From UBA11858 sp964589145 (GTDB taxonomy: Bacteria; Chloroflexota; Anaerolineae; Anaerolineales; UBA11858), in NCBI GenBank assembly GCA_964589145.1, contig CAZPSL010000179.1:1-41771 (forward strand): 41,771 nucleotides of DNA. The letters are read 5' to 3'. Each line of letters begins with the position of its first letter. The stretch's first letter is position 1. The position numbers and the translations under genes were made by a program. Under the pieces are notes generated by a model. It saw only the letters and a list, made by a program, of their open reading frames with translations, searched no databases and had not been told where the DNA came from. Of this stretch, positions 1 through 7,629 are shown piece after piece.

Positions 1-1
1 A

Positions 2-94
2 GACGGGACGATCACCCAGGAGCAAGCCGACCGCATCCTGGAGCGCATCCGAAACCCCCGTCCGCAGCCCCGCTTTGACGGTCAAAAACCCTGA
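2..94 (+). CDS. C-terminal fragment of an unidentified protein (5' end outside window)
   Basis: An open frame enters from the left edge and stops at the TGA at 92-94, giving a 30-residue tail with a DGTITQEQADRILERI segment. This helical Thr-Gln-Glu-Gln-Ala-Asp pattern is often seen as a short repeat in small exported or regulatory proteins, but the fragment is too short to name a family. It is convergent with the propeller gene and separated from it by a strong hairpin at 121-155. Confidence 0.5.
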   Translation, partial: DGTITQEQADRILERIRNPRPQPRFDGQKP

Positions 95-113
95 TTTTGG
101 TCGTGTCTATCTC

Positions 114-155
114 ACAAAAAGAGGGATGTGCCGGATTCTACCCGGCACATCCCTC
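114..155 (-). terminator. Rho-independent terminator of the beta-propeller gene
   Basis: GAGGGATGTGCCGG (121-134) pairs perfectly with CCGGCACATCCCTC (142-155) around a 7-base loop. Read on the minus strand, the hairpin is followed by TTTTTGT (114-120). It lies 26 bases past the stop of the propeller gene, so it ends the large minus-strand signalling operon. On the plus strand it also follows the partial gene at 2-94, but no T-run follows it in that direction. Confidence 0.85.
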
Positions 156-180
156 GGATCTGCATCTGGATTTGTTGTGC

Positions 181-2172
181 TTACCGTTGAACCAGTGGTA
201 GGTATATGGTAAAAGATAGTTCCTGTGCTTGTTTGATGGTGTAAATACCTCTGCTTTTCGCACTGGCGTAAAGGATGTGATTATTGGCTGGGTCAATAAC
301 CAGCGTATAGATGCTGTTGTTTGGGAGTCCTGCGTTTAATAGTATCCAGTTTTCCCCACTGTCTGTGCTTTGAAACACACCTCCGTCGTATGTGGCGACA
401 TAAATTGTGCTAGGTGTTGCTGGGTCAATCGCTAATGCAGAGACATTTTTCCCATCCAGCCCGCCGGTGTTTGCGGGGGTCCAGGTATTGCCGCCATTCG
501 TGCTTTTGAATACTCCCCCGCCGTATGTCCCGGCGTAAAGTATGGTTGGTGTGATAGGGTTAATTGCCAAGGCGGTTACGTTTGTATGAGTTAGGCCAGC
601 GTTAATAGCATTCCAGTTGTCGCCACTGTCAACACTTTTGAATACACCTCCGTAAACGCCTGCGTAGATAGTCGTCGGAGTAATCGGATCAATTGCCAGC
701 GCGGACAAATATGGGTCAGTCAATCCGTTGTTGATCGGATTCCAATGGTTGCCGCCGTCTGTGCTTCTAAAAACCCCGCTTGATTCAGTTCCGGCATAGA
801 GTGTTGTGGTGATTGTCGGATGAATGACAATTGCCCAGATGTCTCCGTCCGTTAGCCCCTGGTTAATTGCACTCCAACTTGTCCCACTATCGGTGCTTTT
901 GAACACGCCGTGCCCATAAGTCCCTGCGTAAATAACTGTTGACGAGGTGGGATCCATTGCCAGGACATTGATATCTCGGGTGGGTAGGCCAGTATTGATG
1001 CTCTCCCAATCTTGCCCGCTATTTATGCTTTTGAATATGCCCAGCGACTGCGTCCCAGCGTAGAGTGTGCTGGATGAATTGTGATCAATGAGCATGGTGC
1101 TGATGGTGATGTCAATCAGCCCTTCATTTGCAAATTGCCAGTTGCTTCCACTATTGATGCTTTTATACACACCGCTGTCGGTTCCGGCATAAATTGTTGC
1201 TGGGCTAAGCGGATTGATTGCAAAAAGCAGGGGTGTACTTGCCATTCCTGTGTTGGATGCTCCCCAGTAACTGCCGCCATTTGTGCTTTTATAAACGCCG
1301 TCTCCTGTTGCTGCGTACACTATACTGGAATCAGTTGGATCGACAGCGATATCTAGCACCCAGGCGGAGGATGGAAGCCCATTGTTCATAATGTTCCAGG
1401 TGCTCCCGCCGTCTGTTGTTTTGTATAGCCCGTAAATTGTGTATGCATAAAGCGTAGCAGGCGTTCCTGGGTCAATTGATAGCGTATATGTCTCTCCGCT
1501 CAAAATCTTGGTCCAGGTTGCGCCATTATCTGTGCTTTTGTAGATACCCTCTTCTCCACTGGGAGAATATGTGTCACGTACGCCTACATAAAGCGTTGAG
1601 GGCGTGTGTGGATTGATGACTATGGATGTGATAAAGGGATAATTTGCTCCAATGTCCATAGCACTCCAGTTTTCGCCACTATCCGTGCTCTTGAAAATCC
1701 CATTTCCTGATGTTCCCGCATAGAGAATGGTCGGCGTGATTGGATTGACTGCCAAGACAGTCATATCTGTGGATGTCAGCCCCGTGTTTGCTGCAACCCA
1801 GGAAGCACCACTATCTATGCTTTTGAACACGCCATGCCAAGTGGTTCCCGCGTAGAGAATGGTCGGTGTAATTGGGTTAATTGTCAATGCTATGATTTCG
1901 CAGTTGTTTGAATTTGTATCCGATAAACCAGTATTGGAGGCAGCCCAGGTTGTACCGCTATCGGTACTTTTGTATACGCCGCTACGGGTACCGGCGTATA
2001 CAACTTCGGGTGTGGTGGGATTGATCGCCAAGGATCGGATTGCTCCAATTTCTGGTCCGATGCTGGTCCAAATATTTTTCCCGGCTAGAACACTTTCTGA
2101 TTGATTTGTGCTTATCAAAACAACAAGAGGCGCAAGCGTTAGAATTTTGATAAGTGTGGTGATGCGGCGCAT
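181..2172 (-). CDS. Secreted 14-blade beta-propeller (sortilin/YCF48/BNR-like) protein
   Basis: 663 residues. The N-terminus (MRRITTLIKI then a hydrophobic stretch to about residue 30) is a signal peptide. The rest is a tandem array of about 45-residue units with the pattern AINPITPTILYAGT..GVFKSTDSGENW. Fourteen units can be counted, which fits two seven-bladed propellers. The aromatic/Gly/Asp pattern matches sortilin-type (Vps10) and photosystem-assembly YCF48-type propellers as well as BNR sialidase repeats; no catalytic residues are obvious, so a binding role is more likely. The C-terminus ends SFTIYLPLVQR, like the YLPLV tails of many exported Chloroflexota proteins. AAGGAG lies 8 bases before the ATG. 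The start lies inside the end of the upstream kinase frame, so it is probably the last gene of that operon. Its codons look less GC-rich than most of the window. Confidence 0.85.
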   Translation of the reverse strand: MRRITTLIKILTLAPLVVLISTNQSESVLAGKNIWTSIGPEIGAIRSLAINPTTPEVVYAGTRSGVYKSTDSGTTWAASNTGLSDTNSNNCEIIALTINPITPTILYAGTTWHGVFKSIDSGASWVAANTGLTSTDMTVLAVNPITPTILYAGTSGNGIFKSTDSGENWSAMDIGANYPFITSIVINPHTPSTLYVGVRDTYSPSGEEGIYKSTDNGATWTKILSGETYTLSIDPGTPATLYAYTIYGLYKTTDGGSTWNIMNNGLPSSAWVLDIAVDPTDSSIVYAATGDGVYKSTNGGSYWGASNTGMASTPLLFAINPLSPATIYAGTDSGVYKSINSGSNWQFANEGLIDITISTMLIDHNSSSTLYAGTQSLGIFKSINSGQDWESINTGLPTRDINVLAMDPTSSTVIYAGTYGHGVFKSTDSGTSWSAINQGLTDGDIWAIVIHPTITTTLYAGTESSGVFRSTDGGNHWNPINNGLTDPYLSALAIDPITPTTIYAGVYGGVFKSVDSGDNWNAINAGLTHTNVTALAINPITPTILYAGTYGGGVFKSTNGGNTWTPANTGGLDGKNVSALAIDPATPSTIYVATYDGGVFQSTDSGENWILLNAGLPNNSIYTLVIDPANNHILYASAKSRGIYTIKQAQELSFTIYLPLVQR

Positions 2173-3290
2173 ATAAAACTCTCCTTTTCATTGCATGTTG
2201 GACTATAGTCAAAATTGTACTTGAACCTCATCTGGATAAATTTCCGGTTTCGATGGTGATCTTCTTCACTTTTTGTTCTCCCCATATGATATTGGCGCGT
2301 TATAATTCCCACTGACCACTGACCACTGACCCTTCGACTTTGCTCAGGGCGAGCCGCGGGCCCTTCGGCTTCGCCCTGACCAGGCGGCTGACCGCTGAGC
2401 AGTGCGGCCCGCATCTCTTCGGCGCGCGAATACCGCTCTTCCGGCCGCTGCCGGGTTGCCTTGGCAATCACCGCATTCAACGCATCCGAAACAGCCGGGT
2501 TGAACTGCTTTGCCGGTGCGTGCGAGAAGTAAAACGGCGGTTCATCCTGCGGGTCGTGGTTGGTAATCAGGTGGTGCAGGGTTGCACCCAGCGCGTAAAT
2601 ATCTGACCGGGGGTCGGTGCCGCCCCGCCCGCCATACTGTTCGGGCGGGGCGTAGCCGGGCGTGCCCATCCGGAGCGTGTCTGTTCCCTTCTGGGGGTTG
2701 AACAAGCGGGCAATTCCAAAATCTATCAGATACAGTTTCCCCTGTTTGTCGATCATCACGTTTGCCGGTTTCAAATCCCGGAAGATGATGGGCGGGTTCT
2801 GACTGTGCAGGTAGGTCAGCACCTCACAGATTTCTGCGCCCCAGGCCCGCACCTCCGCTTCCGTAAAAGGCGCGTTCTGCCTGGCGAGCCGCTCTTCGAG
2901 AGTTTCCCCTTCGATAAAATCCATCACCAGGTAGGGGCGGCCGTTTTCCTCAAAGTAGTCGGTTACGCGCGGCAGGTTGGGATGACGCAGTTTCGCGAGC
3001 AGACGTGCTTCCTGCTGGAACTGCTGGCTGGCCTGTGCGCGTTCTGCTGCGCTCATGGCAGGCGTGACAATGATCTCCTTGAGGGCCATCCGGTCGCCCA
3101 GATTGGTGTGTTCCACAAGGTAGATATTGCCCATGCCGCCGCGGCTCACCCGGTGCAAAACGCGGTAACGGCCTTGAAGCAGTGTGCCGGGGGCAAGGGT
3201 GCCGGTTCCCTGCAAGGCAGTTCCGCAGTTGGAGCAGAATCGGGCATTGGCGCGGTTTTGCGTTTGGCAGGTAGGGCATTGCACCATCAT
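2139..3290 (-). CDS. Zinc-ribbon Ser/Thr protein kinase (PknB/PrkC-like catalytic domain)
   Basis: 383 residues from the ATG at 3290. GGAGG sits just before two adjacent ATGs, so the start may instead be the second ATG at 3287; a TTG 12 bases upstream is less likely. Residues 5-23 form a CPTC..CSNC zinc ribbon. The kinase domain spans about 41-298: SRGGMG glycine loop, K71 in MALKEI, FRDLKPAN with D172 (Phe replaces the usual His of HRD), D190 of DFG, and APPEQY. All catalytic residues are present, so it should be active. No transmembrane segment is seen, so it is cytoplasmic. The last ~80 residues are odd: they are encoded by short repeats (CACTGAC units, GCTCAGGGC block) and run 34 bases into the propeller gene. 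The original C-terminus was probably near residue 300. Targets may include the FHA, vWA and PP2C neighbours. Confidence 0.9.
   Translation of the reverse strand: MMVQCPTCQTQNRANARFCSNCGTALQGTGTLAPGTLLQGRYRVLHRVSRGGMGNIYLVEHTNLGDRMALKEIIVTPAMSAAERAQASQQFQQEARLLAKLRHPNLPRVTDYFEENGRPYLVMDFIEGETLEERLARQNAPFTEAEVRAWGAEICEVLTYLHSQNPPIIFRDLKPANVMIDKQGKLYLIDFGIARLFNPQKGTDTLRMGTPGYAPPEQYGGRGGTDPRSDIYALGATLHHLITNHDPQDEPPFYFSHAPAKQFNPAVSDALNAVIAKATRQRPEERYSRAEEMRAALLSGQPPGQGEAEGPAARPEQSRRVSGQWSVGIITRQYHMGRTKSEEDHHRNRKFIQMRFKYNFDYSPTCNEKESFICAASPHLSKF
2307..2335. repeat. CACTGAC tandem repeat and adjoining repeat-derived block
   Basis: Three near-perfect copies of a 7-base CACTGAC unit are followed by CCTTCGACTTTGCTCAGGGC, a low-complexity block resembling dispersed intergenic repeats. 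Both lie inside the open frame that forms the kinase C-terminal tail. They suggest that non-coding repeat DNA was captured by the reading frame after loss of the ancestral stop codon. Confidence 0.6.
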
Positions 3291-3304
3291 TTCCTCCGTC
3301 AACG

Positions 3305-3333
3305 GGCTGGCAGCCCGGCCCGGACTGCCAGCC
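3305..3333. repeat. Short GGCTGGCAG/CTGCCAGCC palindrome (family R1 variant)
   Basis: GGCTGGCAG (3305-3313) pairs with CTGCCAGCC (3325-3333). It is a diverged member of the window-wide R1 palindrome family. The outer bases differ from the consensus on both arms, so pairing is kept. It lies between the FHA gene and the kinase start and could act as a processing or attenuation site. Confidence 0.6.
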
Positions 3334-3338
3334 TTATG

Positions 3339-4121
3339 TTAGTTCGCATGGTAGGTTGTAACCACGCGTCCAAAACGGATCTCGGCGCCGTCCATCACCG
3401 GCTGCGGCTGTTTGGGAGGAAGTTTTTGCTTGTTCAAAATTGTGCCATTGACGCTGTTCAGGTCCTCAATCATCAACTGCCCGCCCTGCATGAACAACCG
3501 GGCGTGTTTGCGCCCTACGCCACCGTCATGCCCGCCGTGAGGGTCAAGATCAATTTCCGGGAAGATGCCGCTCACCGGGTCTTCGCGCCCGATGGTAATT
3601 TCCGTTTTTCCCGGCGGAATATCCAGGCTGGCGCCGCTGGATTGAATCACCAGCCGTCCGGCGATATAAGCCTGGGGCGGCGGAGGCGGCGCGGGTGGCT
3701 GTGGAGCCGGCGGCGGGGAGTACGCCTGGGGCTGAGCGGCACCCGCCAGCGAGGTGCCGCAATTCTCGCAAAATGCTGCGCCGGGTACGTTGGGAATTCC
3801 GCAGTTTGGGCAGGTCACGCCGCCTCCGGCAGGCGGCGCGGGTGGCTGTGGAGCCGGCGGCGGGGCGGCGGGCTGCTGGGGCGGTGGCGGCGGAGCCGGC
3901 ATGGCCTGGCTCAACGGCGTTCCACAGTTTTCGCAAAATGAGGCGCCGGGGATGTTTTCATACCCGCATTGACTGCATGCAATCCCTCCGCCGGATGGTG
4001 CGGTTGCGGGCGGCATTCCACTCGCAGCCGCAGGGGCAACATTGCGCAAATCGTGTCCGCAATTGTCACAAAATGCGGAGCCGGGTTGATTTGGTGCGTT
4101 ACAACTTGGGCAGATAATCAT
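3339..4121 (-). CDS. Triple zinc-ribbon protein with C-terminal FHA domain
   Basis: 260 residues. Three zinc ribbons (CPSC..CDNC at 4-21, CSQC..CENC at 49-66, CPNC..CENC at 104-121) are joined by Pro/Ala/Gln-rich linkers. They are followed by an FHA domain (about 153-256), the fold that binds phosphothreonine peptides. TIGRE (R179), RKH (204-206) and SVNGT (N225) are present. The Ser usually found before Arg in the S-R-x-H motif is Gly here (GVGRKH), which may weaken phosphate contact. AAGGAG lies 8 bases before the ATG. It sits between the vWA and kinase genes of the operon and probably recruits phosphorylated partners made by the neighbouring kinases. No membrane segment. Confidence 0.9.
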   Translation of the reverse strand: MIICPSCNAPNQPGSAFCDNCGHDLRNVAPAAASGMPPATAPSGGGIACSQCGYENIPGASFCENCGTPLSQAMPAPPPPPQQPAAPPPAPQPPAPPAGGGVTCPNCGIPNVPGAAFCENCGTSLAGAAQPQAYSPPPAPQPPAPPPPPQAYIAGRLVIQSSGASLDIPPGKTEITIGREDPVSGIFPEIDLDPHGGHDGGVGRKHARLFMQGGQLMIEDLNSVNGTILNKQKLPPKQPQPVMDGAEIRFGRVVTTYHAN

Positions 4122-4166
4122 GGGTAATCTCCTTTTTCATGTGTGATGGGGAATAAGCAAGTGGTT

Positions 4167-4255
4167 AGGACTTTCGCTGAACCGCAGGGGAAAGGGGTGT
4201 TTTGTATGGCTTCGCACGTGCAAAACACCATAAACCATCGTGCAGGGGAAGTCCT
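4167..4255 (+). repeat. Structured intergenic hairpin element, family R4 copy A
   Basis: The outer arms are AGGACTT (4167-4173) and AAGTCCT (4249-4255). The inner stem is GGTGTTTTG (4196-4204) with CAAAACACC (4221-4229). A related element lies inverted at 30120-30213, with the same flank (ACTTTCGCT..AAC..CAGGG) but a different inner stem. It fills the spacer between the vWA and FHA genes. Confidence 0.55.
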
Positions 4256-4267
4256 GGTGGTGTGTCA

Positions 4268-5524
4268 TCATTCAACTGCTGTCAGTTTTTTTGTTTTGTA
4301 GCGCATTTGCTGTGCGGCAGCGGGGTCTACCTGACCGGATTGTTCCAGGTTTGCGGCTTGTTCCTGGGCTTGTTGTGCCAGTTCGTCCTCGCCCAGATCC
4401 AGCAAGCGGGTTGCGGCAGCCCGCAGACGCTGGGTTGCACGCTGTACGTCACCGGCCTGGGCCTCATCCAGCGCCTGGGTCTGGAGTTTGTGGGCAACAA
4501 CGCGCTCTACAATGTTCATAATCTGCGGGTCAAGTTGCTGGGCGGGCATAGCATCATCTGTATATTCTACCAGTATGTCGGCGGCAACCCGCTGTCCGGT
4601 GATTTGATTGCCGGGGACATCATAGACAATATCGGCGTGAAGCATTCGATACGTCCCTGCCTGCCTGGGAGGCAGGAGAACATCAGCCAGAATACTCTGC
4701 CCTTTGCCATGCTGGATATCTCCCAGAAAGACCTGGATATCCCGTTCTGAAATTTCCCGGTGCCCCAGCCTGCTGATCAACGGCGTCACCCGCCAGACGG
4801 TTCGCGGCGTCACGCCGGGTATCAGGCGCAGGGTGAGCGTTGCGTTAGTAATGGCGGTGCCTTGCATTTCCTGAACCAGGTTTTCAAAGATGGCGCCGGC
4901 TTTATCGGGGGTATCCACGGCAATCCAGTCGCCGCCGGAGCGTTGGGCCAGGTCTTCGAGAAAGGCCGGGTCCCAGTCTCCTTCTGCAAAGCCCAGCACA
5001 GCAAGCGGAACGCCCAAGGAGCGGTATTGATCAGCCAGTTGCAAACACTGGGGAACATCTTCCCAGGTACGTCCATCCGTGAGCAGCAGCATTCGGTTAA
5101 CCAGGCTGGGGGAGAGATTGCGCTGCAATTCCTGAAGGGCGGCCTGCATCCCTGTGGACATTTTTGTTCCGCCGCGTTCCTGAATGGAATCTATTTTTTG
5201 CTTGAGTGCATTCTTATCCTGTACCGTTCCGGCGGGGATGATGACATCCGCCGTTTCATCAAAAATCACAATTGAGAGGAAATCGCTGGGGGTCAGACGG
5301 TCCACAACAAGTTTGGCCGCTGCTTTCAGTTGACGCAGTTTTTCTCCGGCCATGGAACCGCTGCGGTCCAGCACCAGGCTGAAATTGAGCGCCGGCCCGC
5401 CGCCTGCACTTGGCGCTGCCGCGGTTGGAATCGCATCCAGCAAAATGTAGGCTTGCTGTGGAGACGGCATTGTTTGGTATGCCTTGCGATGAAGTTTTGC
5501 AGTGAGTGTTAATTCTCCGGACAT
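4268..5524 (-). CDS. von Willebrand factor type A (vWA) domain protein
   Basis: 418 residues. The vWA domain covers about residues 45-225 and has a full metal-ion-dependent adhesion site: DRSGS (D53, S55, S57), a Thr in GGTKMSTG (120-124) and LTDG (D150). The remainder resembles the beta-sandwich and helical tail of cytoplasmic vWA proteins (YfbK/TerY-like) and ends in a Gln/Ala-rich helix. There is no signal peptide or membrane segment. A GGAG site lies about 9 bases before the ATG. In this operon it would be the metal-dependent protein-interaction scaffold alongside the kinases and PP2C phosphatases, the combination seen in TerY-P triads. It is the only one of the six cytoplasmic members without a zinc ribbon. 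Confidence 0.9.
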   Translation of the reverse strand: MSGELTLTAKLHRKAYQTMPSPQQAYILLDAIPTAAAPSAGGGPALNFSLVLDRSGSMAGEKLRQLKAAAKLVVDRLTPSDFLSIVIFDETADVIIPAGTVQDKNALKQKIDSIQERGGTKMSTGMQAALQELQRNLSPSLVNRMLLLTDGRTWEDVPQCLQLADQYRSLGVPLAVLGFAEGDWDPAFLEDLAQRSGGDWIAVDTPDKAGAIFENLVQEMQGTAITNATLTLRLIPGVTPRTVWRVTPLISRLGHREISERDIQVFLGDIQHGKGQSILADVLLPPRQAGTYRMLHADIVYDVPGNQITGQRVAADILVEYTDDAMPAQQLDPQIMNIVERVVAHKLQTQALDEAQAGDVQRATQRLRAAATRLLDLGEDELAQQAQEQAANLEQSGQVDPAAAQQMRYKTKKLTAVE

Positions 5525-5681
5525 GGCATTTTTCTCCTTCAGGACGTTCGCTTCGGGTGGTGGCCTTATCTTTCACGGCACGAAGAAAAATCGTGATATT
5601 CGTTCTATTCGCGGATGTTCGTACTCCAAACCCTCTGTCCCGTTCTCATCTGCCGGGGGGAGGCGGGGCAGGGGGCAGCCG

Positions 5682-7523
5682 TCAACGCAACTGCCGTAAC
5701 AGTTCCAGCGCAGGTTTGTTGGCTGGGTCGATGCGCAATGCGTTTTGGATTGATTTCATGGCTTCGGTCTTGCGGTCCAGAAGTGCATAGCAAAGTCCAA
5801 GTAACGTATGGTAATCGGCATCGTCGGGGTCGATCAAAACGGCTTTTTGCAAATGCTGCAATGCCTGGGTGTGTTTATCCACTTGAATATAAGCGCGCCC
5901 GATAAGAAAATGGACGGGGGCGAGCGTGTCAACCCGTTTCAGGGCGTTTCCATAAGCCGCGATCGCGTCCTTGTATTTTTGGTGCTGCTCGTACATTAAT
6001 CCAAGGTGGATGTATGGGTCGGGATTCTTTGTGTCAAGTTTCGCCGCTTTTCGAAACGCCTTGGCCCCGCGCTTCAAATCGCCCTTTTCGCTATACGCCC
6101 GTCCCAGCCAGAAATGGTTGTCAGCATTGCGCGAATTAAGCCGAATGGCTTGGTCAAACTGGCGGATAGCCTCATCATATTGCTGGTTGTCCATCAGGCA
6201 TTGTCCGTAGAATCGCCGAAAGTCATCATTTTGAGGGTTAATCTGACAAGCGGTTTTGGCGTGACGAGTGGCTTTTGGGGGTTTACCGGCGGAAGTGTAA
6301 GATAACGCCAGTTGAAAGTGCAGGTCGGCATCGTTAGGGTGATCTCGGAGCCCCTGCGTCAGAATCTGGATGGCTTGCTGCGTCTGGTTGTTCAGGCGGT
6401 AGCAAATTCCCAGGTTGTGATACACAGCGGAGTCGCGGAATCCCGCCCGGATGCAGGCTTCGTAAGATGCGATGGCCTGCGGGTATTTACTGTTGCGGGC
6501 ATGGGCATTCCCGATCTCGAACTGCAATTCCGGCGGCATTTGCTGCGGGGGCGGCTGGGGTGGTGCCGCTCTGGGTTTTCGTGGTTGCACCGCCCCTAAC
6601 CGTGTGCCGTCTCTGATGCAAAACCGCGCCCCTGGACGGTTGATCCAGCCGCATTTCGGGCAGCGCTGGCCGGCGCTGCCCGTCGCCGGGAGCGCATGAG
6701 CATGGCCGCCGCGCAAAAATCCTCTCAGTGCAGCGGCCATGTGGTTCGCGTTGGGGAAGCGGCGGTTGGCGTCCAGTTCCAGCGCGTGCAGGATAATCTG
6801 CTCAAGTGCGGGGCTGATAGCGGGGTTTATCACGCTGGGGGGGCGCAGCGGCGTCTGGTTCACCAGCCGGTCCATTGCATCAGGGGGAACGGCAGCGCAA
6901 ACAAGTGCATACAGTGTTGCGCCCAGCGCATAAACATCAGATCGAGAGTCGGTTGTGCCGCCGTATTGTTCCGGCGGGGAAAAATGGGGCGTGATCGCTT
7001 TGGCAACTTTTGCGGTCCCCTTGCGGGGATGATAGATCTTGGCAATGCCAAAATCTACCAAAACGGCGCGGTTTTGGGTGGTGATTTTGATGTTCGATGG
7101 TTTGATATCGCGGTGAATGATAGGCTGCGGTTTACGGGTATGCAAATAGGCCACTGCATCACAGATTTGAAGAATAATTGCCACCGCCTCGCGCTCCGGC
7201 AATGGCCGCCCGGACGATGTGATCCGCTCGTCCAGGTCGACCCCCTCCACATAATCCATAATCAGGAACTGGCGTCCCCCGGAATCAATAAAACTGTCGG
7301 TCACGCGCGGCAGGCTGCGATGTTCCAGGTTTGCCAGCAGTTGGGCTTCCAGTGTGAACTGAACCTGTGCGTCTTTGGTGCGAGTGAAATTTTCCTTGAG
7401 TGCCACCCGTTTGCCCCCCAGACGGGTATCCTCCGCCAGATAAACCGCGCCAAATCCCCCCTCGCCCAGCAGTTTTACAATTTTGTACCGGCTGGCAATT
7501 AATGTTCCCGGTGCAATAGCCAC
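5682..7523 (-). CDS. Ser/Thr protein kinase with degenerate zinc ribbon and TPR array
   Basis: 613 residues from a GTG at 7523, chosen because AGGGAG lies 6 bases upstream; a TTG 18 bases further upstream lacks a site. The kinase domain spans about 10-270 and is complete: GEGGFG (20-25), K43, HRDIKPSN (D139), DFGIAK (157-162) and SPPEQY. A zinc ribbon follows at 288-305, but its fourth ligand is Asp (CPKC..CIRD), so metal binding may be altered. Residues 334-613 are tetratricopeptide repeats, about eight units, forming a protein-binding solenoid. No membrane segment. It is the second kinase of the operon, and the TPR array probably selects substrates or docks other members. Confidence 0.92.
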   Translation of the reverse strand: MAIAPGTLIASRYKIVKLLGEGGFGAVYLAEDTRLGGKRVALKENFTRTKDAQVQFTLEAQLLANLEHRSLPRVTDSFIDSGGRQFLIMDYVEGVDLDERITSSGRPLPEREAVAIILQICDAVAYLHTRKPQPIIHRDIKPSNIKITTQNRAVLVDFGIAKIYHPRKGTAKVAKAITPHFSPPEQYGGTTDSRSDVYALGATLYALVCAAVPPDAMDRLVNQTPLRPPSVINPAISPALEQIILHALELDANRRFPNANHMAAALRGFLRGGHAHALPATGSAGQRCPKCGWINRPGARFCIRDGTRLGAVQPRKPRAAPPQPPPQQMPPELQFEIGNAHARNSKYPQAIASYEACIRAGFRDSAVYHNLGICYRLNNQTQQAIQILTQGLRDHPNDADLHFQLALSYTSAGKPPKATRHAKTACQINPQNDDFRRFYGQCLMDNQQYDEAIRQFDQAIRLNSRNADNHFWLGRAYSEKGDLKRGAKAFRKAAKLDTKNPDPYIHLGLMYEQHQKYKDAIAAYGNALKRVDTLAPVHFLIGRAYIQVDKHTQALQHLQKAVLIDPDDADYHTLLGLCYALLDRKTEAMKSIQNALRIDPANKPALELLRQLR

Positions 7524-7629
7524 GGTTTGCTCCCTTTGCAAGTGCGGATGACGATCTGGTTCAGGGACAGTTTACCTCTGGTGTTTCGAAGTATTTGGTG
7601 CGAAGCCTCATTTGCTTGCCGCGGTCCGT

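Noticed and set aside
2805..3941. 378-codon plus-strand frame opposite the kinase and FHA genes
   Set aside because: It crosses two real genes and their spacer and has Arg/Gly/Ala-rich low-complexity composition.
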